From the NCBI GenBank assembly GCA_018725345.1, contig QLUI01000111.1, positions 1 through 6,353 of the forward strand: DNA of 6,353 nt, given 5' to 3'. Under the pieces are notes generated by a model, which made no database searches, had not been told where the DNA came from, and saw only the letters and a list, made by a program, of their open reading frames with translations. This DNA comes from Bacillota bacterium. Lineage in GTDB: Bacteria > Bacillota > Dethiobacteria > Dethiobacterales > Dethiobacteraceae. The translations under genes were made by a program, and so were the position numbers. Shown one piece after another: positions 1-5,586 of the stretch; position 1 is the first letter of the stretch, and each line of letters begins with the position of its first letter.

Positions 1-58
1 CCTCCAGCGCCGATGGTACTTGGGACGTAGGTCCCTGGGAGAGTAGGTCTCCGCCAGA
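1..58 (+). rRNA. rrf: 5S ribosomal RNA, 3' part (cut by window edge)
   Basis: The first 58 bases match the conserved 3' half of bacterial 5S rRNA. They include the GCGCCGATGGTACT segment, a GGGAC/GTCCC hairpin, the GGGAGAGTAGGT strand and the terminal CCGCCAG that pairs with the 5' end of the molecule. About half of the usual 115-120 nt molecule is present; the rest lies left of the window. A 5S gene followed closely by a tRNA is the normal distal end of a Firmicute rRNA operon, so 16S and 23S genes are expected upstream (inference). The exact 3' end is uncertain by one or two bases, because the pairing 5' strand is not visible. Confidence 0.93.
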
Positions 59-113
59 CTAATTTTTAACCCCCGGATCTGAGGATGTTTTGAGCCCTTG
101 GGTTCGGCTGTTT

Positions 114-188
114 TCCTCGATAGCTCAATGGTAGAGCAACCGGCTGTTAACCGGTAGGTTGTAGGTTCGAATCCTACTCGGGGAGCCA
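114..188 (+). tRNA. tRNA-Asn (anticodon GTT), CCA encoded
   Basis: A complete cloverleaf can be folded by eye. The acceptor stem TCCTCGA pairs with TCGGGGA, with one G-U pair. The D arm is GCTC/GAGC with loop AATGGTA. The anticodon stem ACCGG/CCGGT encloses loop CTGTTAA, with anticodon GTT at 146-148. The variable loop is AGGTT, and the T arm GTAGG/CCTAC has loop TTCGAAT. The discriminator base is G185 and the CCA tail is encoded at 186-188, giving 75 nt in total. It lies 55 nt after the 5S rRNA with no promoter recognisable between them, so it is probably cotranscribed with the rRNA operon and released by RNase P and 3' processing. Confidence 0.97.
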
Positions 189-225
189 AACAAAGCCTTG
201 CACATTAGTGCAAGGCTTTGTTTGG
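186..225 (+). terminator. Rho-independent terminator abutting tRNA-Asn
   Basis: A perfect 18-bp inverted repeat (186-203 paired with 208-225) has a four-base ATTA loop. The left arm begins in the CC of the tRNA CCA tail. The left arm has an AAACAAA tract and the right arm ends in TTTGTTTGG, so the hairpin is nearly the same read from either strand. It could therefore also stop transcripts from the convergent minus-strand gene that ends at 312. The run of T after the stem is short and interrupted (GGTTATT). The terminator role is inferred from the stem strength and its position at the end of the RNA operon. Confidence 0.85.
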
Positions 226-311
226 TTATTGGTCAAAAGTTATCGCATTTTCTGTTACTCTAATCCTCTCACGCGAAAGGGTGAAAGCTTAGCAAAGCTA
301 ATCGTTGCGGC

Positions 312-1292
312 TCATAGCGCAAAGGGAAGATTAGCCGGTTTGCTATGTCTTTCGTATTCTTCGATTAGTTGCGTAATGATTTTTTTGACTGGGCTGATTT
401 CTTTAGCGCGATGGAAGAACTCGCCCGAAAAGACAAGACCGTTTTCAACATCTCCGTCAACCGCTTTTTCAAGAGCTTCCAGGATGCAGAAACTGTGAGA
501 ACAATGTTTTAGGCAAGAGTTACACTTTTGCACGCCCAGATGTTTTCCCGCTGCCAAACGCTCAGTTAAAGCATTGCGAATGGCCCGTCCCGGAAGGCCA
601 ACCGGACTATTAATCAGTACTGAGTCTTCAGGGGCGCTTTTTAAATAAAGCTCTTTAAATTTAGGGCTGGCTTCACATTCATTGCTGGTCACAAAACGAG
701 TGGCCATCTGCACGCCATCTGCTCCTGCTTTCAGTGCGCGGGCAATATCGTGGCCGTTCATAATGCCGCCGGCGGCAATGACCGGGATACGGACGGTGCC
801 GACAATTTCTTTTAAAAGGTCATAAACAGACCTGTCGGTCCCTAAGTGCCCACCAGCCTCTTTCCCTTCGGCGATCACCGCAGCAGCTCCCATTTTTTCC
901 GCCAGCTTTGCTACCCTAGCAGAGGATACCATGGAGAGAATAGGGATGTTCATTTCCTTTCCCCAGGTAAAAATATCACGTGAAAAACCGGCACCGGAAA
1001 CGATGAAATCTACCTTTTCTTTCATCGCTACTTTAACCAGTTGAGCAAACTGGGCTGCAGCAAAAAGTACGTTCACGCCAATTATTCCTGCCGTTAAACG
1101 GCGGGCTTTCCTGATTTCTTCCTGGAGTGCCTGTATAGTAAACCCTGTGCCGGCAATCGTGCCTATGCCGCCTTCACTTGCTACTGCCGCAGCCAGTGTG
1201 GCTGTGGAAACTCGCACAGCCATGCCACCCTGAACAATGGGGAGTTTTGCTTTTATATTTTCAATGGTTAGCTGAGGCAACAAACGAATCAC
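312..1292 (-). CDS. NAD(P)H-dependent flavin oxidoreductase, nitronate monooxygenase/FabK-like family
   Basis: This is a 326-residue TIM-barrel flavoprotein of the nitronate monooxygenase (2-nitropropane dioxygenase)/FabK-like family, which binds FMN and uses NAD(P)H or nitronates. Visible family motifs are PIVQGGM (residues 18-24), the catalytic-type His in EAGGH (H149), the phosphate-binding AAGGI (173-177) and GADGVQMATRF (190-200). A cysteine cluster C257-x2-C260-x3-C264-x4-C269 precedes a helical tail containing GDVENGLVFSG, a tail I associate with clostridial members of the family. There is no signal peptide, so it should be cytosolic. The start is GTG at 1292-1290; GAGAGG lies only 3 nt upstream, so a TTG start three codons later is possible. 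It is transcribed away from the liv operon and convergent with the tRNA. Physiological substrate is unknown. An enoyl-ACP reductase (FabK) role is possible, but no fab genes adjoin it. Confidence 0.9.
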   Translation of the reverse strand: MIRLLPQLTIENIKAKLPIVQGGMAVRVSTATLAAAVASEGGIGTIAGTGFTIQALQEEIRKARRLTAGIIGVNVLFAAAQFAQLVKVAMKEKVDFIVSGAGFSRDIFTWGKEMNIPILSMVSSARVAKLAEKMGAAAVIAEGKEAGGHLGTDRSVYDLLKEIVGTVRIPVIAAGGIMNGHDIARALKAGADGVQMATRFVTSNECEASPKFKELYLKSAPEDSVLINSPVGLPGRAIRNALTERLAAGKHLGVQKCNSCLKHCSHSFCILEALEKAVDGDVENGLVFSGEFFHRAKEISPVKKIITQLIEEYERHSKPANLPFAL

Positions 1293-1337
1293 AATCCTCT
1301 CGATATTAGTTAATCGTCTCTTAGGCAGTTAATAAAA

Positions 1338-1365
1338 ATTATACACTATAGAAATGAAAAGTGAA
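1338..1365 (-). promoter_or_regulatory. Putative sigma-A promoter of the flavin oxidoreductase gene
   Basis: Read on the minus strand, a perfect -10 TATAAT lies at 1343-1338. A 4-of-6 -35 hexamer TTCACT (1365-1360) sits 16 nt upstream of it. Transcription would start near 1331, leaving an untranslated leader of about 40 nt. The -10 is strong; the -35 is weak. The -35 lies directly beside the palindrome at 1366-1387, so the promoter may be regulated. Confidence 0.6.
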
Positions 1366-1387
1366 ACAGAAAATGGCCTTTTTCTGT
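1366..1387. repeat. 22-bp imperfect palindrome, candidate operator
   Basis: Two perfect 8-bp arms, ACAGAAAA (1366-1373) and TTTTCTGT (1380-1387), flank a TGGCCT centre that itself contains the GGCC palindrome. Most of the 22 bases are symmetric. It touches the -35 hexamer of the minus-strand promoter, a typical place for an activator or repressor dimer. It is unlikely to be a terminator because the stem is AT-rich and no coding gene ends nearby. The bound regulator is unknown. Confidence 0.5.
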
Positions 1388-1514
1388 ATTTGATTGTCAG
1401 GAAAAGCAAAGGAGTAATAACCGAAATCACATTATCTGGGGGTTTGATTTTTACTGCACCTGTTGTAAGATAGAGACGTGGCTGTTACGGCGGAAGGTGA
1501 GAATAAATTAGTGA

Positions 1515-1544
1515 TTGACAGGGTGAAAAATTTCAGACTATAAT
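1515..1544 (+). promoter_or_regulatory. Consensus sigma-A promoter of the liv operon
   Basis: A perfect -35 TTGACA (1515-1520) and a perfect -10 TATAAT (1539-1544) are separated by 18 nt. The expected transcription start is near 1551, about 80 nt before the livK start codon. A hexamer pair this close to consensus predicts high basal strength, so any control is more likely to be repression. A CodY-like sequence overlaps the spacer and the -10 (1528-1542). Confidence 0.85.
1528..1542. promoter_or_regulatory. CodY-like box within the liv promoter (tentative)
   Basis: The 15 bases here match the Firmicute CodY consensus AATTTTCWGAAAATT at 11 of 15 positions, including the central TTTCAGA. They lie between the -35 and -10 hexamers and cover part of the -10, where a bound protein would block RNA polymerase. 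CodY senses branched-chain amino acids, and it is known to repress their transport genes in several Firmicutes. The match is imperfect and the surrounding DNA is AT-rich, so chance is a real alternative. Confidence 0.3.
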
Positions 1545-1631
1545 AATTGTGCGTATTATAAAGTTAGCGGCAAAGTGATGCGTCTTACTTAATGCAAGAA
1601 GCTTTACAAAAAAGAAAATGGAGGGGAAAAG

Positions 1632-2795
1632 ATGAAAAGAAAGTTAAGCCTCGTTTTAGTGTTTACCATGGTGTTCTCATTAGCCTTGACTGGTTGCGGT
1701 GGCATCCAGCCAGCGGCACCGGCTGCGCCTACCGCGCTGGAAGAGATCAAAATTGGTTCTGTGTTTCCTGTTACCGGTGCTATTGCTACCTTCGGACAGT
1801 CTTCGTTAAATGGCACCCAGCTAGCTTTTGATGAAATCAACGCCGCCGGCGGTGTACTGGGCGGCAGAAAGCTTGTTCTTATTAATGAGGATAACCAGAG
1901 CAGAACAGAGGAAACTGCAACAGCTTTCCAGAAGCTGATTACTCAGGATGAAGTTTCGGCCATTTTGGGTTCTGTGGCCAGCAGCCATTCTTTGGCTGGC
2001 GCACCAATTGCCCAAGCTGCAGGGATTCCTATGCTTTCCCCCGCATCTACCAATCCCCGAGTAACCGAAGTAGGCGATTTTATTTTCCGGGCATGTTTTA
2101 TTGACCCTTTCCAGGGACAAGTAATGGCAAAATTTGCTTTAGAAACTTTGGGAGTTACGACAGCCGCTATGCTTGTCGAGCAGGATAGTGACTATTCCAA
2201 GGGCTTGGCTAGTTATTTTAGAAAAGCTTTCGAAGCCGGCGGCGGCACAATTGTTGCTGAGGAAGGTTACAAAAGCACAGATACTGACTTTTCAGCCATT
2301 TTGACACGTGTGAAGGCAGCTAACCCCGCCGTTGTTTTTGTACCGGCTTACTACGGTACCGTTGGCCCCATCTTGCGCCAGGCTCAAGCTGCTGAAATTG
2401 ATGCAGTATTTTTGGGCGGTGACGGTTGGGATTCCGATAAACTGTTTGAACTAGCCGGCGATGCTGCAAATGGCGGTTTCTTCTCTAACCATTACTCCCC
2501 AGATGCCGGTACGCCTGAAGTTGTAGCATTCCTTGCTGCTTACCAGGCTAGATTCAATGCAGTGCCAGATGCTCTTGCTGCGTTAGCCTACGATGCCGCT
2601 CATATGTTAGCACAAGCCATCAATGAAGCCGGCTCTGTTGAAGGCGTTGCCATCCGTGACGCACTGGCAGCCATTAGCTTTACCGGTGTAAGCGGGAGCG
2701 TGGTTTTTGATGAAAATCGTAATCCGGTTAAGAGTGCCGTTATTATTGAAATTAGAGACGGCAAGCAAGTTTACAAGGCTACAGTAAATCCGTAG
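1632..2795 (+). CDS. livK: Branched-chain amino acid ABC transporter, substrate-binding lipoprotein
   Basis: This 387-residue extracytoplasmic binding protein (Peripla_BP_6, LivK/LivJ type) captures substrate for the importer encoded downstream. Residues 1-21 are a lipoprotein signal peptide: MKRK, a hydrophobic core, then lipobox LTGC with Cys22 as the lipidated residue. An Ala/Pro-rich linker follows. The mature domain begins EIKIGSVFPVTG. The ligand-pocket segments of the family are present: GSVASSHS (113-120), SPASTNP (136-142), PAYYG (238-242) and GGDGWDS (262-268). The ATG at 1632 has an excellent ribosome binding site, GGAGGGG at 1620-1626, 5 nt upstream. Leucine, isoleucine and valine are the likely substrates from family and gene context. 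Related proteins bind amides, urea or aromatic acids, so specificity is inferred. As first gene it is separated from livH by a hairpin. Confidence 0.93.
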   Translation: MKRKLSLVLVFTMVFSLALTGCGGIQPAAPAAPTALEEIKIGSVFPVTGAIATFGQSSLNGTQLAFDEINAAGGVLGGRKLVLINEDNQSRTEETATAFQKLITQDEVSAILGSVASSHSLAGAPIAQAAGIPMLSPASTNPRVTEVGDFIFRACFIDPFQGQVMAKFALETLGVTTAAMLVEQDSDYSKGLASYFRKAFEAGGGTIVAEEGYKSTDTDFSAILTRVKAANPAVVFVPAYYGTVGPILRQAQAAEIDAVFLGGDGWDSDKLFELAGDAANGGFFSNHYSPDAGTPEVVAFLAAYQARFNAVPDALAALAYDAAHMLAQAINEAGSVEGVAIRDALAAISFTGVSGSVVFDENRNPVKSAVIIEIRDGKQVYKATVNP

Positions 2796-2811
2796 GACTT
2801 TATGGGTGCTC

Positions 2812-2848
2812 AAATAGGGGGGGCGCGGAAGCGCACCCCCTATTTTAA
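2812..2848 (+). terminator. Intercistronic hairpin between livK and livH (partial terminator or mRNA stabiliser)
   Basis: A strong stem-loop begins 16 nt after the livK stop. Bases 2812-2821 pair with 2836-2845 (AAATAGGGGG with CCCCCTATTT). There is one G-A mismatch, then GCGC/GCGC (2823-2826 with 2831-2834) closed by a GGAA tetraloop. A short TTTT end (2843-2846) follows, partly within the stem. The shape is that of an intrinsic terminator. Because livH-F have no other visible promoter, it most likely terminates only part of the transcripts or protects the livK message 3' end. Confidence 0.8.
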
Positions 2849-2860
2849 GGCTCATTAACC

Positions 2861-2868
2861 AAGGAGTG
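2861..2868 (+). promoter_or_regulatory. Ribosome binding site that fixes the TTG start of livH
   Basis: AAGGAGTG is a near-complete anti-16S match placed 9 nt (counted from GGAG) before the TTG at 2876. No ATG in the livH frame occurs until codon 23, inside the first membrane segment, so this site decides the start. It lies 13 nt after the intercistronic hairpin and is not sequestered by it. Confidence 0.8.
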
Positions 2869-2875
2869 AATAGTT

Positions 2876-3772
2876 TTGACCATAAGCCAACAGATTTTGC
2901 AGCAACTTGTTAATGGTATCTCCTTAGGCAGCGTATACGCGCTGATGGCGCTTGGATATACCATGGTTTATGGCATTATCAAGCTTATTAACTTTGCCCA
3001 CGGCGAAGTTTTTATGATCGGTGCCTTTGTCGGCTTTTTCTCTATTACTAAACTAGGCATGGGTTTTTTTCCAGCCATGTTTACAGCCATGATTTTTTGC
3101 GCCATTCTCGGTATATTGATGGAGCGTTTGGCGTATAGGCCATTACGCAACGCGCATCGGATGGCTGCTTTGATGACGGCGGTTGGTTTGTCAATGCTTT
3201 TTCAAAATCTGGCGCTGGCACACAGTTGGATCGGGGCCTCGGCAAAAGGTTTTCCTCAGGTATTTCCTTTGCAAAGATTTCAGTTAATGGAAAACGTGAA
3301 CATTTCTTCCGATCGAATTTTAACTTTGGTTATTGCAATTTTTCTGATGATTGCCTTACAGTTTATTGTTCATAAAACCATAATGGGGAAAGCGATGCGG
3401 GCCGTCTCCTTCGACAAAGACGCGGCTCGTTTAATGGGTATAAATGTGGATAAGACAATTTCGTTCACATTTGCTTTGGGTTCAAGTCTTGCTGCCGCGG
3501 CCGGCGTGCTTTTTGCTCTAAACTATGGGATTGTTGTCTACCAGATGGGGCTTCTCCCCGGCCTTAAAGCCTTTGTCGCGGCTGTTTTAGGCGGGATCGG
3601 TATTATCCCAGGCGCAATGGTAGGCGGTCTGTTGCTGGGGATAACAGAATCCGCCGTCAGTGCCGCCGGAGGTTCTATGTTTCGCGACGCGGTAGCTTTT
3701 GCGGCGCTAATTATCATGCTGTTAGTTAAGCCAACCGGACTCTTTGGCAAAAATGTCAGGGAGAAGGTGTAA
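2876..3772 (+). CDS. livH: Branched-chain amino acid ABC transporter, permease LivH
   Basis: This 298-residue integral membrane protein is one half of the translocation channel (BPD_transp_2 family), of normal length. It shows about eight hydrophobic segments. The family signature NGISLGSVYALMALGYTMVYG near the N-terminus runs into INFAHGE (38-44). The cytoplasmic coupling-loop region GGIGIIPGAMVGG is at 239-251, and the C-terminal KPTGLFG (285-291) matches the usual RPxGLFG. The start is a TTG chosen from the well-spaced AAGGAG upstream. It stops 3 nt before livM, implying translational coupling. It should pair with LivM and bind LivG/LivF on the cytoplasmic side. Confidence 0.94.
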   Translation: MTISQQILQQLVNGISLGSVYALMALGYTMVYGIIKLINFAHGEVFMIGAFVGFFSITKLGMGFFPAMFTAMIFCAILGILMERLAYRPLRNAHRMAALMTAVGLSMLFQNLALAHSWIGASAKGFPQVFPLQRFQLMENVNISSDRILTLVIAIFLMIALQFIVHKTIMGKAMRAVSFDKDAARLMGINVDKTISFTFALGSSLAAAAGVLFALNYGIVVYQMGLLPGLKAFVAAVLGGIGIIPGAMVGGLLLGITESAVSAAGGSMFRDAVAFAALIIMLLVKPTGLFGKNVREKV

Positions 3773-3775
3773 TCG

Positions 3776-4789
3776 ATGAATAAGCGTTTTAGTGCCATTT
3801 TGCAATTTATGTTGTTTCTGGCTATGGGTTATGCCGTCCAGATGGCGATGGATGCAGGCATGATTAATCGCTATTATTCTCACGTCATGACGGTCATGGC
3901 TATTTTTGTGGTCGGCGCCGTCAGTTTGAATCTGATTAATGGTATTTGTGGCCAGTTCTCTTTGGGGCATGCCGGTTTTATGGCGGTGGGCGCATATACC
4001 TCAGCCATCATTACGAAAAACCCTGACTTGATTCTTCCGGCGATGTTCACCGGAAATGTACGTTTTGTTTTAGCTACCTTGTTGGGTGGGATGATGGCGG
4101 CTTTTGTCGGCTTCTTGGTTGGCTTGCCATCCCTGCGCTTACGAGGTGATTATTTGGCAATTGTTACACTCGGCTTCGGTGAGATTATCCGCATTCTTCT
4201 TCTGAATTGGGATTTTGTCGGTGGAGCAAGCGGTTACTTCGGCCTTGTCAGGCATACCAATTTTTTTGCTGCTTTTCTGCTCTCGCTTATTACGATTACC
4301 ATTATTCGTAACTTTATCGATTCGTCTCATGGCAGAGCCTGCATTTCCATCAGGGAGGATGAAATTGCGGCGGAAACCATGGGGGTCCCTACCACCCGCT
4401 ATAAGGTCATTGCTTTTGTGATTGCCTCCTTTTTTGCCGGCACAGCCGGTTCCATGATGGCTCATTTGACGCAGATGGTCACACCTGCCTCCTTTACCTT
4501 TATTCTTTCTATTGAATTATTGCTGATGGTGGTGCTTGGTGGGTTGGGAAGTATAACCGGCTCCATTGGCGCCGCTATTTTCCTGACCTATGCGGCAGAA
4601 GCTCTTCGTGCCTTCAGGGCTTACCGCATGATTCTCTATTCTTTGCTGCTGATTTTTATTATGCTTTTCCGCCCAAAAGGGCTGTTGGGCACCCAGGAGC
4701 TGTCTTACGGATTGTTGAAGGAGAGTTTTAAATTACGTGCACGCTGGCAGAGAAAAAAGAAAGATGGCATCACGGCATCTGCCGAATAG
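3776..4789 (+). CDS. livM: Branched-chain amino acid ABC transporter, permease LivM
   Basis: This 337-residue membrane protein is the second half of the channel. Motifs specific to the LivM branch are NGICGQFSLGHAGF (55-68) and LRLRGDYLAIVTLGFGE (from residue 120, D125 central). The coupling-loop region is VLGGLGSITGS (253-263) and RPKGLLG is at 299-305. Several strongly hydrophobic segments lie between these, and a basic, lysine-rich tail (RARWQRKKK) should face the cytoplasm. The ATG start lies 3 nt after livH, with AAGGTG 6 nt upstream, inside the livH 3' end. The TAG stop lies within the AGGAGG that serves livG. Length and motif order are normal for the family, and nothing appears truncated. 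Confidence 0.94.
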   Translation: MNKRFSAILQFMLFLAMGYAVQMAMDAGMINRYYSHVMTVMAIFVVGAVSLNLINGICGQFSLGHAGFMAVGAYTSAIITKNPDLILPAMFTGNVRFVLATLLGGMMAAFVGFLVGLPSLRLRGDYLAIVTLGFGEIIRILLLNWDFVGGASGYFGLVRHTNFFAAFLLSLITITIIRNFIDSSHGRACISIREDEIAAETMGVPTTRYKVIAFVIASFFAGTAGSMMAHLTQMVTPASFTFILSIELLLMVVLGGLGSITGSIGAAIFLTYAAEALRAFRAYRMILYSLLLIFIMLFRPKGLLGTQELSYGLLKESFKLRARWQRKKKDGITASAE

Positions 4790-4800
4790 GAGGCGCTAAA

Positions 4801-5586
4801 ATGGCTGTGCTAGAAACTACAGATCTGACTATCCGTTTCGGCGGTCTGACAGCAGTCAGCAAGTTTAATATTTCGCTGGAAGAGGGGGAGCTGGTGGGCT
4901 TGATTGGCCCAAATGGCGCCGGTAAAACTACGGCGTTTAACATGCTTACCGGCGTTTACCAGCCCAGTGAAGGGGCAATTACATTTTGCGATGCGGCGCT
5001 TTGTTCGGCAGTAAAAGCATTGCAGCCATTTCAAATAACCAGAAGAGGTATAGCGCGCACCTTCCAGAATATTCGTTTGTTTAAGGAGCTGTCAGTTCTG
5101 GATAATGTGAAAATTGCTTATCATCAGAATGTGAAATATGGTCTTTTGTCGGCTTTCCTTCATACTGCACGCTATCAGGCTGAAGAAGTAGAAATTGAAG
5201 AAAAAGCGCTTGAATTGTTAAAAATTTTCGCTTTGGATACAAAGAAGGCTGAGAAGGCAAAAAACTTGCCTTACGGAGAACAGCGGCGCTTAGAAGTAGC
5301 TCGTGCGCTGGCTACCAATCCCAAACTACTTTTACTGGACGAGCCTGCCGCCGGGATGAATCCTCAGGAAACACAACAGTTGATGGATTTAATCAACTTT
5401 ATTCGCAAACAGTTTTCCCTGACTATTTTATTGATTGAGCATGATATGGCGCTGGTAATGGGTGTGTGTGAACGGATTTATGTGTTGGACTACGGAAAGG
5501 TTATTGCCCATGGTACACCGGCAGAAATTCGTCGCAATCCCAAAGTTATTGAGGCCTACCTCGGGGAGGAGTCGGCCAGTGCTTAA
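4801..5586 (+). CDS. livG: Branched-chain amino acid ABC transporter, ATP-binding protein LivG
   Basis: This 261-residue cytoplasmic ABC ATPase powers import through LivH/LivM. The Walker A motif GPNGAGKT is at 36-43, the Q-loop Gln is Q89 in ARTFQNIRLF, and the signature is the divergent YGEQR (158-162) typical of LivG. Walker B is LLLLD ending at D180, with catalytic E181 in DEPAAGMNP, and the switch His is H214 in LIEHDM. The C-terminus VIEAYLGEE is the family ending. The ATG has AGGAGG at 4788-4793, spaced 7 nt, overlapping the livM stop. The last 8 bases overlap livF. It should form a heterodimer with LivF; all catalytic residues are present. Confidence 0.95.
   Translation: MAVLETTDLTIRFGGLTAVSKFNISLEEGELVGLIGPNGAGKTTAFNMLTGVYQPSEGAITFCDAALCSAVKALQPFQITRRGIARTFQNIRLFKELSVLDNVKIAYHQNVKYGLLSAFLHTARYQAEEVEIEEKALELLKIFALDTKKAEKAKNLPYGEQRRLEVARALATNPKLLLLDEPAAGMNPQETQQLMDLINFIRKQFSLTILLIEHDMALVMGVCERIYVLDYGKVIAHGTPAEIRRNPKVIEAYLGEESASA
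5565..5569 (+). promoter_or_regulatory. Ribosome binding site that fixes the GTG start of livF
   Basis: GGAGG within the run CGGGGAGGAG, inside the 3' end of livG, lies 9 nt before the GTG at 5579. It supports this start over the open frame that continues upstream to 5462. The extra 39 residues that frame would add are unlike LivF and lie wholly inside livG. Confidence 0.8.

Larger units (their letters stand above)
1293..1631. other. Divergent intergenic region, 339 bases
   Basis: This AT-rich spacer separates the minus-strand flavin oxidoreductase from the plus-strand liv operon. It contains a promoter for each direction (about 1338-1365 minus, 1515-1544 plus), a 22-bp imperfect palindrome (1366-1387), and an untranslated leader of roughly 80 nt before livK. 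In the stretch 1388-1510 I see no convincing gene, RNA or repeat. The leader is too short for a T-box riboswitch and lacks the T-box GGGTGG-ACCGCG core. Confidence 0.8.

Noticed and set aside
59..113. Structured element or promoter between the 5S rRNA and the tRNA
   Set aside because: Only a short GAGCC/GGTTC stem around 92-105 can be drawn and no -35/-10 pair is present; best treated as a processed spacer.
289..302. Small hairpin AGCTT/AAGCT downstream of the flavin oxidoreductase stop
   Set aside because: Five AT-rich base pairs with no T run; too weak to call a terminator. The 186-225 hairpin is the better candidate.
208..498. Plus-strand open frame of 96 codons after the tRNA terminator
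   Set aside because: It starts inside the terminator hairpin, has no ribosome binding site, and mostly overlaps the well-supported flavin oxidoreductase on the other strand; its translation resembles no family.
1430..1480. Sigma-54 type promoter (GG and GC elements near CTGGGGG and CTGCAC)
   Set aside because: The GG to GC spacing is longer than the fixed spacing of -24/-12 elements and the flanking bases do not match.
1477..1546. Possible leader peptide (GTG start, about 21 codons ending in TAA) upstream of livK
   Set aside because: It runs through the -35 and -10 of the liv promoter, so it would not be on the livK transcript, and no ribosome binding site or regulatory codon run is visible.
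1545..1631. T-box or other riboswitch in the livK leader
   Set aside because: The leader is only about 80 nt, lacks the T-box core and has no terminator/antiterminator pair, although such elements are common for amino acid transporters in Firmicutes.
5462..5578. A longer LivF starting at an upstream GTG (278 residues)
   Set aside because: The added 39 residues lie fully inside livG, are unlike any LivF N-terminus, and have no suitable ribosome binding site; GTG 5579 with GGAGG upstream gives the family length.
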